From positions 47,894,601 to 47,958,600 of the forward strand of contig OZ007569.1 in assembly GCA_963931925.1 (NCBI GenBank): DNA of 64,000 bases. The letters are read 5' to 3'. The notes below the pieces were generated by a model that saw nothing but the letters and a program-made list of their open reading frames with translations, did not search any database and was not told where the DNA came from. Position 1 is the stretch's first letter; each line of letters opens with the position of its first letter. Made by a program: the position numbers and the translations under genes. This document shows, in pieces, positions 23,443 to 34,190 of the stretch. The DNA is from Onchidella celtica (taxonomy: Eukaryota; Mollusca; Gastropoda; Systellommatophora; Onchidiidae).

Positions 23443-23585
23443 CGGTTGGTTGGTTGGTTGGTTGGTTGGTTGGTTGGTTGGTTGGTTGGTTGGTTGGTTG
23501 GTTGGTTGGTTGGTCGGTGGGTCGGCCGATAGGTCGGTCGGCCTGTCGGTCCGTCGGTTGCTTGCTTGCTTGCTTGCTTGTTTGG
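23443..23585 (+). repeat. (GGTT)n array decaying to GGTC and TTGC
   Basis: About 18 GGTT tetramers, then GGTCGG-type variants, then four TTGC tetramers. The Gly-Trp-Leu-Val ORF on the plus strand and the Asn-Gln-Pro-Thr ORF on the minus strand are its translations. Confidence 0.95.
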
Positions 23586-23722
23586 TTAGAGCGAGTGTAT
23601 GTAAAGTTGTTCATGAATAATCTCACAATAAGGTAGTTTTACCCAACAATCACTGTCAATGATGTCATAGCCGGTCGACAAATTTTTAGCAATTAGATAT
23701 ACAACAGATTGAATTGGCAATA

Positions 23723-24070
23723 GGTAGAATGCGCATATCCACCATCTTGTCTGTCCGGACCCACTTGAGGCGTCGCGAACCAATCGGCGGCGAGTTCACT
23801 ACTGTAAACAATGACACGTGTCTATACGCACATGGGAGACGTCCGGTCAATTATTTCACTTCCTTTCTCTTGTTTACACGGATGGTAGGGAATCGGACCA
23901 GTTTGGATACATCCTTTCCACCCCTGTCTCAACAGTCAACTGCAATGCAACCAGCAAGCATTTTAACTGCTTAGACATATCTCGAAGTTACACTCATTAG
24001 CTGATCCACCGGCCATCTTGTTTGGCGGAAGTACAAAACAAAAACTCTGTGACGTTATGCGCATTCTACC
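23723..24070. mobile_element. MITE-D, TA-flanked
   Basis: 348 bp with termini GGTAGAATGCGCATA at left and its exact inverse TATGCGCATTCTACC at right, flanked on both sides by TA. The structure fits a Tc1/mariner-type non-autonomous element. The TA duplication is too short to be decisive. Subterminal CCACCATCTTGT and GGCCATCTTGT are in the same orientation. No coding sequence. Confidence 0.7.
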
Positions 24071-24149
24071 TATATTATGTGCATTCATTTCATGTTTCTC
24101 TGTTTTCTGTCCTGGAAAATCAAATCATTCGTTGCGCTTTATCGTAATA

Positions 24150-24285
24150 TTATACTTGCTCGAAATAAATACTTTTTTTAATGTTTTTATTCTTATTATT
24201 GTTTTCTTTTAAAGCACAAAATGTCCGTGAATTGGAAACTCCAAGTTGCTGATAAGCTGTTGCTAAATACAAGGTCCTGATACCT
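24150..24285 (+). repeat. Direct repeat AA, copy 2
   Basis: Partner of 23148-23320. It shares TGCTCGAAATAA, TTTTAAAGCACAAAATGTC and GAAACTCCAAGTTGCTGATA. Confidence 0.6.
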
Positions 24286-24449
24286 GTGCAAACAACAGCA
24301 CTTTATGAAAGCCACCGCCCTGGACTTTGGTGTAATTCATTATTTACAGACTGTGTGTAGTCCACAGTTGTATAGCCTAAAATTCCGTTCTTATTGATTG
24401 TTTTTTACTTCTCGCGGGCATTCTTTTCCTCATACTGCGTCTCCCAACT

Positions 24450-24451
24450 GC

Positions 24452-24484
<33 letters not shown>

Positions 24485-24505
24485 TTGTTGTTATTGTTGT
24501 TGTAG
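24450..24505 (+). repeat. (TTG)n microsatellite
   Basis: About sixteen mostly TTG triplets, with TTA/TAG variants at the right. Confidence 0.9.
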
Positions 24506-25260
24506 TTGTTAGCTCGGTTTGTGTTACTATTTTGTCCACACATTATTGCATCTTACACCCAAAATAACATTTAAATTTTCAGTAGTCTTACTTAATTGCG
24601 AATATTATTCTGGATTGCGTATCACAAAATGGTAAATATGCACAATGAAATTTAGTATTATGGTAATCGGACTGATGAAAGGTGATATTTTAGTATAGCT
24701 GCACTAGTTACCCTTGACAGAATTGTCGCCCTATTCGCTGTTGCACTTCCCGTTAACAGAGTGGCCGCTCCTATTGCCCTTGCTATTCTTTCTACTGCAC
24801 TTGTCCTGCGTGATGTTATAATTGCAATTATTGTTCTGTCTGGTATTTTTGTGTGTGTGTGTGGATGCTTGTTAAGCTTTCTCTTCGGGACTTGCCTGGG
24901 AGAAAAAAGACGAAACAAAACTGAAACATTGGCTTCCTTGTTGATAAGTCTTTTGATGTTTGCAAAGTGGCTCATATCTAATGCCATAAAATTGCTCAGT
25001 TTTTTTGTCTCTTTCTTTTTTGTTGTTGTTGTTTGGTAATATTTCCATCTCTCTGGCGTAGTTAGCTGGTAGTTCCAGCTGTCTACATGAATCATCGGTA
25101 CAAAAGAAAAAAAAATAATAATGATAATAGAAGGACGGTTGCTTTTGATTTTTTTTTTCTGTCAGTTCTCCGCCCTGTGGGCCGGGTCACTTCGACCTCG
25201 GATCGGCGGCCTAGATACTTCGTTCAACGTTTTACTGGTTTACAATTTCTTTAATATCTC
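24506..25260. other. No gene seen
   Basis: Overlapping ORFs of 145 codons (minus, 24658-25095) and 92 codons (plus, 24761-25039) occupy the same DNA. The plus one is hydrophobic and could mimic membrane segments, but neither resembles a family and a 435-bp open stretch is weak evidence here. Confidence 0.4.
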
Positions 25261-25393
25261 CGTAAATGCAAACGTGCATATTTTGGATAAACGCACTGGA
25301 TGATTAAAGAGAAGTGTCATACCAAAGAATTGTTTGTCATTTTGAATACAAACAAGCAACCAAATTGAATACGGTTTTATATTCCACAACTTA
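25261..25393 (+). repeat. Rep-T copy 2
   Basis: Partner of 18160-18304, shorter by a deletion of the TTTTGAACACGGTTTA block. Confidence 0.65.
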
Positions 25394-26497
25394 GAAAATA
25401 AATAGGCCTATTTCATGCATTATCATGCCTATCAGTACACCGGTTTACGAGGGTACATCTTCGCGGCTAGGATAAGCTTTGCTGCACTGATATACAAATA
25501 TTATGTCCATAGGCTGGTGGCAATCTTATTACATAAATATAGATTATATAGATATAGGGCCATGCAATATTTTTGTGAGTACGGTATGAACTCTGATTTT
25601 TGTCTCACCGTTTTGTTCTGTTTTGTTTTGTTTTTTTTGTTTTTTGTTTTTTATATAAGTTTATGAAGGTACCTTTTGTGTTTATAACTCTTCGCGCGTG
25701 AATAAGCAGATCCCGGTTAAAGTCAATGGAAACGGGAGGCTTTGCAAAATTTGGCCTTGATTGATCAAGGTAAATCGGAGACATTAAAAACCTATATAAC
25801 CGTAATTGTTGAACGCGCTATAGTTACGTCTACTGAATCACTGGAGAGGTGCCGTACTGAGCGGATGCTCCAGCTTGTCGGTAACACTCACCATCAGTCT
25901 CGGGTGATCCATTAGCGATAATTGACAGGGGAAAGCCAAGGATAGCTATTCAGACTTCTCGGCATTAGAAGCACCTGCTTGTGGTGCGTCATTCGTCGAA
26001 AAAAATCTGGATTCTGTCCACGGAACTGGGCAAAAACGACGAAAGAAAAATCGTTCCTCGACAAGAAAAGTAACCTAAGATGGCTATACCTACATTTTTT
26101 CGACATTTTACATTTGATTAGATCTCAGAAAGTAAAGAGAACAAGGAAAGAATGTAGCAGTTTTTTCATGGTGTGAAGATGAATGGAAGGAGCTTCTGAT
26201 AAACAATGTGATAAATAAATAAGCTTCAGAGTAAAAGTGTAATAACCGGGTACCCGAAAAGAAAAATTAGCCTAACTAAAAACATCCACCATTAGGGCTT
26301 TCGAGCAAGGAGTAAACAGAAAAACACATCCATCCTGCCGTACAGAATTTATGCCTAGAATTTATCGAAGATCATTATTTATAGACGACCACAGACATAG
26401 GCCTTTGCATGTCTAGATGCTGAGAATGTAGAAGCATGTAAGATTAATCAAAGCCATTTGCGAGGGGAGGAGGAGATTACAAAAGTAACATTTAAGC
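25394..26497. other. No gene seen
   Basis: Short ORFs on both strands with no domain. A T-rich (TTTTG)n-like patch lies at 25614-25650. Confidence 0.4.
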
Positions 26498-26859
26498 CAA
26501 TGTTTCTGAATGTGGGGCCGATAGGGTTTGGCAATATGTTGGTGTGGCCTGGGACTTCGGCATGGGACTAGGGATTTTTCATAGAAATCTTAATTTCAGT
26601 GCATTTTAATTTAACTGTAAAGATAAACTGTTCATGTGTAGTGTTGGTGGTGTCCTTGTTTTAATTATCATGTTTATGTATGTACATATTGAATAAATAT
26701 GTTTTAAATCGTTTTGTACAAAATGTTGACTAATTTGGTCCGATCATGGTAAGGTACACGTTTTGGTTTGTTGGTTGTCGTTTTTTTTTGTATTTTTTTT
26801 TTTTGTTTGGAAAATTGAAATGGGACGTGGGACAAAAAAAAGTTTGAGAAGTACCACTT
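26498..26859. mobile_element. Old hAT element remnant
   Basis: The left end CAATGTTTCTGAATGTGGGG and the right end (other strand) AAGTGGTACTTCTCAAACTT resemble degenerate hAT-Charlie termini of the CAGTGGTTCTCAAACTT type. The flanks ATTTAAGC and TTTAAAGT agree at 5 of 8 bases. An AATAAATAT box and TG-rich tracts lie inside. The exact right boundary is uncertain. Confidence 0.42.
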
Positions 26860-27854
26860 TAAAGTCATGACCAAAAATTAGTAGAGAACATTTATAATTA
26901 TATACAACGTTATTATACCTAATAACAGCTGAAGCTGAGCTGCTTACCACGAAAGAAGACGAAAGAAGAATATAGGTTTGTCTGTTGTTGTAGTAAATGA
27001 TGATCATTTGATGCCTTCTTTAAGCCTTGCATGTTTTGTACAGCATTAAATATATTTTGTAAGTGCATAAGAGAGACAGGCAGACAGACAGAAAGAGAAA
27101 GAGCTATTATTATTTCGCTGCAAAACCCTTTGGATCCACTTTATGGAGACAGGCGCTGCTGCGTATTTATACTCCATTCTTATTATGGCTGATATTATTA
27201 TTATTATAGATTAATTATCGTATATTTATGAAATCTACCTTCATATTATTATGTCTTCATATAAAAAGTAAAAGCTGACATACGGTACTTTAATTTACCA
27301 ATGACAATGGGTAGGGTAGAATAGAGTAGAATTGGGTTTGTTCTTGTATTTTGTCACAATATTGAATGGGATATAACATGAGACACAGGATCCGAGACGG
27401 ACCATTCCTTTTTTAATTTCCTGACATCTTGTAGAACCCCGTCCACACCGAGGTCATGACTCTCGGTGTTCGTTACACACCTTTTTTTTTTCGTCGCCAG
27501 TGTCGCTGGGTTTTTTGGTGCAAGTGCACCATTGTCCAATTATCTGTTGTGCCAATTCTGCCACAAATGCACCTCGTTCAAATAAAACATTAACCGTTGT
27601 CTGACTGATCAGTCATGTGCTGCACGAGGTGCTTTGTATCCTGTTTTGTCTTGTACTTCCTCATAAACTATCTGCGTCATGACGCGTCGGGCTCATTACG
27701 AACAATTTTCTGACGAGGTGTGAACACACATTATAGCACTGGCAGGAACAGAATTAAGGTGAGTTTTCAAACTGGGTCGAACAACTAATACGGCAATACC
27801 TTTAAAACGGGTGGATGAAACTGATGTACTCAAAATTTCATCCATTCGTACTAG
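26860..27854. other. No gene seen
   Basis: Short (CAGA)n and (ATT)n patches at 27075-27110 and 27185-27215. No coding signal. Confidence 0.4.
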
Positions 27855-28290
27855 CCGACCAGGGCAAGATAAATCGTGCAGATTTTCCTTGCACCAAGCC
27901 CATCTTATCTAGATCTCAGGTCGCATCAATTATATAGTGGCACATTCACTCGACGAAAAGACTAATAGAGCGTTTTGTTAGACCTTGCAGAATACACAGA
28001 TGTGATAAAGTTGACTTTCAGTCAGCAATGTGTAAAGAGAGGCGTGGAACGCAATTTCTGATCACACGTTTCGATTCCACTTGACGAAAACGCGTCTGTT
28101 ATTTTGCGGTTTAAAAAATGATGAATAAATAATATTAAAGACTGAATTTTGTCCAAAACGGAGACGTCCACGTAGCCATTCATCAAAATTGAAGCAGTAC
28201 ACCAAGTTCCATCATTTTTTATCACGTAGTCAGGAAGGTTTAAATGCTTAAATGTTTACCCTCTAGCTTCATTATAGTAAGATATTGCCT
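27855..28290 (+). repeat. Rep-I copy 2
   Basis: The most continuous Rep-I copy, about 435 bp: ACTAGCCGACC at the left, then GATAAATCGTGCAGATTTTC, ACACAGATGTGAT, GGAACGCAATTTCTGATCAC, GACGAAAACGCGTCTGT, ATTATAGTAAGAT at the right. It aligns end to end with 56375-57125 once MITE-C is removed there. The parent family is unknown to me. Confidence 0.75.
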
Positions 28291-28585
28291 TTTTAGTTGC
28301 GTCACGAATTTTGAGGCACACTGTAGTACATTTTTATGACGTTATTTCCTCATGATCTGGAATGTGACGTCAAGTTTGGACAAGGAAATAATTATATCTG
28401 CAATTGTCTTGGGCCCGTCGTCGTTTTCCTTCTTTTTGATGCATTGGATTTCGGATATTTTACGGTTTGTTGGCATAATGTTGATATGACTAAAGCGTTT
28501 TACCATCCCCCTATTTGTGTAATTTTCTTTTCAAACTGTTACATTTATTTTTTTTTTTGTATAATAAAGGTCTTTTGGCCGAGAG

Positions 28586-28690
28586 CTTAACTTGTCTTTT
28601 CTTTAACTTTGTGTTTTATTGTATCGTCTGTGCATTATTTCTAACGCCAGGCTTTTCAACAGAGAACGTTTTCTTTTTGCCACATTTTGG
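28586..28690 (-). repeat. Rep-F half copy (inverted)
   Basis: On the minus strand CAAAATGTGGCAAAAAGAAA, then AAAGCCTGGCGTTAGAAATA and ACGATACAATAAAA, match the F arm. Confidence 0.65.
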
Positions 28691-28956
28691 CGTTGAGCTG
28701 ACCAGCATGTTAATTGCGATTTCGGTGTTTTCACATACTATCAGAACATATTTGCTGCCATCCATTGAATCATCGCTTCTCATGCGTATCGTAAAAACTA
28801 CATATATGTACCTTAAGTGATGTTTCATAAACCCTAGTGGATCAGACGTTATTATATATATTTCTACTAATAAATAGTGAGAGAAAAAAAAAACAGTGTA
28901 TTTGCGGTAACCTAAGGCAGTGAGTGGATACCGGGGAAATGAACGCTACATGAAGA

Positions 28957-29527
28957 CCTGAGGTGCGTTCAGTTGCACAGGCAGCTTCATAGCGAGGCAT
29001 CCCAGGGAGATGCCAGCCTCAGTTTTCCAGTATGGCTGGGCCCCTACGATTCAAAACAACGCTCTTAATTTCACAATTTACTGTCTTAAAAAACCTCTAC
29101 AGAGCCATCATTCTTCTCTAGAATACCAAGTTTTACACTATGCCATGTTTTTGTATTGTTTGTTTTCTTTACATTTCTATAATTGCGTGAATCAAAGAAA
29201 TCATTAATACAAGGTTAGGGCCACGACGTTTTTTCCGCGGTAATGTCCCCTGATTTTTATATAGGTTAAATTGTGGAAATATTTAGAGTCTTCAAAATCA
29301 GATTTATCTAAATTTGCCAACATGGGTCTATGACAATATTTGTCCAAAGCGACGTTTGCATTGTCTTTACGAAATTTAGTGTTTTCTCTTTAATCCAAAT
29401 CTTCCTTCAATCAGACAAGTCAGGCGCTGGCCAGTGCGTTCATTGGAATGCCCGCCAGGCTTAAATGTGCCACGCGGGCTTTGCCAGATCCCTGGCAGGC
29501 TACCGGCACAACTGAACACGATTCAGG
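28957..29527. mobile_element. Candidate MITE with GTTCAGTTG termini
   Basis: CCTGAGGTGCGTTCAGTTGC at the left and, on the other strand at the right, CCTGAATCGTGTTCAGTTGT, both continuing into a GCAGC/GTAGC block, give roughly 29-bp imperfect inverted repeats 570 bp apart. No target duplication was seen. Superfamily unassigned. Confidence 0.45.
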
Positions 29528-30018
29528 ACACATTTAAAAAAATTAATGTTATACTATATGAAGAACGTGTAAAACATTAGTAAACTGGGACATCATACAG
29601 ACGAAATAATAATTGTGACGATATTGCCGTCAAGCGGATCAAAGTTCCCGTCCAGTTGTGTCAGGTCGCAGTATGGCGACTCTCTGTCCTTATATACAAC
29701 CGTGTGAAATCCGCTTTTGTTGGGGGGGGGGGGTTAACGCTGACACGTGATGCTTGTTTTCTTTTAACTCTGACACGTGATGCTTGTTGGGTTTTTTTCA
29801 ATCTGTCTCAGCTGGCAGTTTTTTTCCAGTTCACCAAGACAAATCATTAAACTCGGGCAGGGCTAGTGGTCAAAGTACGCTATTAAGGTTAATGCTCAGG
29901 TGGTCAAAGTCTGGTCAAATTCAGGTTAACTGAGTGTCGTTGCCGGTCAGCATAAAATAGCTCTATATCTTGCCTTAGTCAAAAACAGCTCCGACTGTGA
30001 TGTTGAGGAAAAAGTAGT

Positions 30019-30290
30019 CAAAATGTGGCCAAAAAAAAAAAGAAAAAGTTGTATGCAGCAAAGCCTGGCACAAGCAATGATACACAGAAACGATACAATC
30101 AAACTCAGAGGAAAAGGAAAGATCAATCAGGCATTCAGCATGTTAACCTTCGCCGGGAGAAAATGTAGGTTATGATACCGAAACTTTGAGTTGTCTTTCA
30201 TTTTCCTCTGCGTTTGTCTGTATTTTTTCTGTATTATTTCTTAGACGAGGCTTTCCTACATACAACTTCTTGTTTTTTTACAGTATTTTG
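30019..30290. mobile_element. Rep-F palindromic element, full copy
   Basis: 272 bp whose two arms are inverted copies over about 90 bp. The left arm is CAAAATGTGGCC…AAGTTGTATGCAGCAAAGCC…AATGATACACAGAAACGATA. The right arm, other strand, is CAAAATACTG…AAGTTGTATGTAGGAAAGCC…AATAATACAGAAAAAATACA. It explains the single-arm copies at 19910, 28586 and 49461. No clear target duplication. Confidence 0.75.
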
Positions 30291-30470
30291 ATTTCGTTTC
30301 AAGCCTTGCTGCCATCCCACAGATTTTCTGTTGTTTTTTTATAAGATTTTGTCAATGAGCAAAAAACAGACCTCATGTATTGCTCGATTTTGAAAACTCA
30401 AGTTCTTTCAAGCTGTCTCATCCTAGGGCTGGTGGTGCCCCGAGGCAAGTCCATTTTGCCTCGGTTTTAC

Positions 30471-30820
30471 CAAAGATACTAGAATAAGATAAGACAGCTA
30501 GTGCTTTAAGCGTGCACAGATTTCGCACCGCCACCTAGCAGCAAACGCGCGGAAGTCATGAAAAGTGCTATATTGGCCTTGATTGACGTCACTTATTTTA
30601 GAACCTCAATCTCTGTGGGTTTATTCTGGCTATTTTTTTTCTTTTTTTTTTTTAGTCGCAGTAACACTGTCACAAATTTTGCATCATAAATTTACCATAA
30701 TATCAAGCATTCTATGCGCCATGGGCTCCGCCCTCGATCAGCGCGCAAATTGTGTAGACGTTTTTTTTTAGTGGTGCGAAGAAGACGGTGTGTCTCATCT
30801 TATCGTTTCTAGTACCTTTG
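30471..30820 (+). mobile_element. MITE-A copy 2
   Basis: 350 bp from CAAAGATACTAGAATAAGAT to CTTATCGTTTCTAGTACCTTTG-type end (TIR CAAAGRTACTAG). It is flanked by a perfect 7-bp direct repeat GTTTTAC (30464-30470, 30821-30827). It lacks about 60 bp present in copy 3 (the CTGAACAGTG…TTTGGC segment). The poly-T tract and TTGATTGACGTCACTTATTT are conserved in all copies. Confidence 0.85.
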
Positions 30821-30850
30821 GTTTTACTGTGAGCTGTTGGATTATGGACG

Positions 30851-30990
30851 TCTACTGGCGGGACTGAAACAAGCCTATCTCCCTAGTTCGGGGCGCATCA
30901 AAGCTGTCTTGAATCAGCTGACATAATGAGAGACCTTTCGCACTGAGGCAAAGCAGATGCAAAACAGACTTGACTCAGTGTGCTGTCAGC
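30851..30990 (+). repeat. Rep-V copy 1
   Basis: GGACTGAAACAAGCCTATCT, CCCTAGTTCGGGGCGCATCA, then AGAGACCTTTCGCACTGAGG and AAAACAGACTTGACTCAGTG. It matches 52533-52670 throughout and 46424-46500 (inverted) for its first half. It fills the spacer between the two inverted MITE-A copies. Confidence 0.7.
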
Positions 30991-30998
30991 GTTTTCAC

Positions 30999-31416
30999 CA
31001 AAGATACTAGAAACGATAAGATGGGACACTCCGTTCTTCGCATCGTACCACTAAAAACACCGCGTACACAAATTGTCCTGTGATCGGTCCCGGGGCCCAT
31101 GGCATATAAAAAGAATGCTTGATATAATGGTAAATTTATTACGCAAAATTGTGACAGTGCTGCTGCGACTAAAAAAAAAAGGAAAAAATAGCCAGAGTTT
31201 TTCCCACAGCGACTGGGGTTATAATTCCACAATAAGTGACGTCAATTAAGGCCTATAGCGATAGCTGAACAGTGTACAAAATTCAGTATTTTCCCTATTT
31301 GGCTTTGTAAGATGCGGCACTTTTCATGACTTCCGCGCGTTTGCCGCTAGGTGGCGGTGTGAAATCTGTGAAGCTAAAGCACTAGTTGTCTTATCTTATC
31401 AATTCTAGTATCTTTG
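30999..31416 (-). mobile_element. MITE-A copy 3 (inverted)
   Basis: 418 bp, the longest MITE-A copy. It begins CAAAGATACTAGAAACGATA and ends with TATCAATTCTAGTATCTTTG. Its orientation is opposite to copy 2, so the pair forms inverted arms of 350-420 bp with a 178-bp loop. No target duplication is recognised. Confidence 0.82.
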
Positions 31417-33079
31417 TTATAATTAAGAGTCCTTACTAAATGTGCTTTGCACAAGACACAGAATACTCGCCGACACTTATGCACAAATTATAGTAATACA
31501 CTGTTTGTTTTTAAAACCAGGCAGACTTCAGCATGATAGAAAGCTAATCCCAGGTATGGTAAAGAGCTAATCATTTCCTGTTTTGAATCATTAACGGAAT
31601 AACTCAGTTGCATTTAGCATGTGGGTTTAAAAAATATTATAATAAAATTCATGTCACTAATCGGGTTGATAAGGAAATTGATGTCACTTGGTTAACCTTT
31701 TCGATCTTCCCATTTCATAGTCGGTAAAGACCAGTAAGTCAGAACTGGTGTGCTAATAAAGCTCTTGAAATCTGATCAGTGGAAGATAAAAGAAAAGCCT
31801 AAATAGATCTCTAAATCTCTTTAAATATGACGTCATCAGATAGCGTCCGGCATCCGCCCAATTGGCTGCTTTGCTGTTAGTTTCGCTGCTTAGGTAGTAG
31901 GTAAATGAATTAGTTTTTTAGTTTGATTCTGGGTTTTTTTACGGCTTGTCGGCGTGATAACAGCTACTTTGCGCCTTTCACAGACTATTTGGGTACTTCA
32001 TCAGTTTAAATTTCACAAATGGAACTAAATATTTCCGTATACATTTTATTACATTAGTAAGTTAGTTAGTCAATCAGTCAGTCATTTGGTCAGCTTAATT
32101 AATTAGCGAATTTTTCTCACATCCGTCAAAGAAAACTTCATTTATCGGATGGATAAGCAAAATATCTATTGATGATTGTTGCCATGGGAACGTATTTACT
32201 TTAAGAGTGCAATATTCTCCCAAACTGCAAAAGCTGGGAAACACTTGGAATGGACAAATGTCTGGCTTATTTTGTTGTTGTTGTTATTATTGTGGGTTTG
32301 TTTTTTTTCTGCTCTATCATTTCTGTCTATTTCGATTTCTATGACCTTGAGGTGTTGAAATGTTAAAAGGCGCCAACTGGACGGGCTTTGACAAGTGCAT
32401 GTCCATCAAAGGCTATGAGGGCAATTTTTGCATTGTATTCATTGCTGTCCGTGACCACAGCGTGACTGCCGTCAAGGTTGTTCACCGCAAATTATCCCAG
32501 AAAATTCACTGCGTCCACACTGAAGAACAAACCTACAACACAATCGCACTTTGAAATAACCTTGACGTGTGAACAGCAAAGAGGAAGTCACGGTTTGATG
32601 TGCACAAAAATGGAGAGAGAGACAAAAAAAAAGCAAAAACATAGAAGAACAGACTGATCATTTGTTGTACAAGGTGTCTAACAAACCGGCAACACAGTCA
32701 CATCTTTGAAATAACCTTGACGTGTAAATAGCAAAGCAAATGTCATGATTTCAAAAGAAAAGGAGAAAAAGTGCAAATCATGTTTTATACAGTAGAACAA
32801 AACTACTGAGAGAGTTGAATGGAGAGAGAGAAAAAAAAAATGGAAATGTGATCAATAATATTAGACCTCAGCAATGAAGGTAACGTTTCCACGGGCATGA
32901 CTATAGGAGTGTTTCAGACAGTGGAATTTCCGCGATACAGTCAAGAAATTCTTTCATTCTATTTAATAAAATAGACTGAGAATTCTTGGAATTATTCTCA
33001 ACTTTTTCCTGCGGACACTTCAGGAGACTTATGTGCAGCGTAGAGTGAAGCTATAAATATTTAATGCAGAATACAGATC
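31417..33079. other. No gene; local ~165-bp duplication near 32.5-32.85 kb
   Basis: CTTTGAAATAACCTTGACGT occurs at about 32549 and again at about 32713, followed in each by AGCAAAG and later by GGAGAGAGAGA. This indicates an old direct duplication. ORFs at 32176-32554 have no family features. Confidence 0.45.
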
Positions 33080-33325
33080 GCGATCTTAGTTCTTGTTTGT
33101 TCTATCTTCATTTTCTGAAAAACTGGAGACCTTTTAGTACGTAGACGAGGTGTAGCAAATGCACTTTTTGACACTTGTTTAAAATGGGCTGTGGCATGCA
33201 TCAAGCTGTTTCACAGTTCCGATTTATTCTAACTCTTTATCATAATAACTAACGCCGCAAAACGTCGAATTTCTCAGTTGTGCCAAAAGTGGAGTTAGAT
33301 CAAACAAGATCTAAGGTTGGGATAT
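33080..33325 (+). repeat. Rep-X copy
   Basis: TTCTTGTTTGTTCTATCTTC, ACACTTGTTTAAAATG, CTGTTTCACAGTTCCGATTT, GCAAAACGTCGAATTTCTCA. Same orientation as 52883-53118, inverted relative to 17087-17275. Confidence 0.7.
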
Positions 33326-33597
33326 GTCCGGCAGGCCCACATAGAACTGTCAGCAGCATTTCCGTAAGAGAATAATCATGTAACATGGTCTGTCGACAAA
33401 GGTCTAAAAATATATGAATGTTCAAATAGGTAATGTACATAAAGGGACATTCAATAGAACTATGGTATGAAGCACGAAAACCGGTGCCATTCATAAGTCG
33501 CTCTGACCGAAGCTTGTGAATGACATACAGATATGTGGTGGTGCCGGGGTAGAGGGAGGGGGGAAAAGAGGCGTGTCAGCGGCCACAGGCTTGACAA

Positions 33598-33782
33598 TCT
33601 TACTATAATGGAGCAAGAGTATGAACATGTAAGCACCTAAAACATCGTGATTATGCGATCAAAAAATTATGAAACTTGGTGTAGGCTACTGCTTGAATTT
33701 TTTATGATAAGTTACGTGGACTGCGTAATGGAACCATTTTGGGACAAAATTCAATTTTTAATATTATTTCCTTACAGTTTGA
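33598..33782 (-). repeat. Rep-I copy 3 (inverted)
   Basis: Begins TCTTACTATAATGGAGC and contains AAAATTATGAAACTTGGTGT and TTTTGGGACAAAATTCAATT, the reverse of Rep-I. It ends where the RTE fragment begins. Confidence 0.7.
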
Positions 33783-33794
33783 TTTGCTCTCAAA

Positions 33795-34190
33795 TACAAG
33801 GAGGGCAAATCAAACAAGTTACAAAATTCAAATATCTAGGCTATTAATTGATAACATCTGATGGTAGGAGCACAAGTGAAATAAGGAAAAGAATAATAAT
33901 GGCCAAAGATTCATTCCAAAAAATGAGACCAACATGAACAGAAATATGTCAACGACCACCAAAATCGGAGTCTTGAAAACATATGTGTGGTTAGTGCTTT
34001 TATGCGGATGTGAATGTTGGACAGTGAACAGAGAAATAGAGAGGAAACTAGAAGCAGCAGAAATGTGGAAGAATATTGAGAATATCATGGGTGGAGAAAT
34101 AATCAAATGTGTCAGTACTGAGAGACTCTAATCTGAAAATATCATTAATTAAAACAATAAGACAGAGGCAACTGAAATTTCTACAAGAGT
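33795..34190 (+). pseudogene. RTE-type reverse transcriptase fragment
   Basis: Broken frames spell the C-terminal part of a non-LTR RT: VTKFKYLGY, a stop, then LITSDGRSTSEIRKRI and IMAKDSFQKM, then after a frame change TTTKIGVLKTYVW, LLCGCECWTVN and ERKLEAAEMW, and further on SLIKTIRQRQLKFL. These are the thumb/connection motifs of RTE/BovB-like polymerases. At least one stop and two frame changes show it is dead. The sequence differs from the LINE at 4-7 kb, so this is a second lineage. The polymerase core with its FADD box is missing. Confidence 0.8.

Noticed and set aside
24658..25095. 145-codon minus ORF and overlapping hydrophobic 92-codon plus ORF
   Set aside because: No family resemblance, mutual overlap on opposite strands, and length within chance for this composition.
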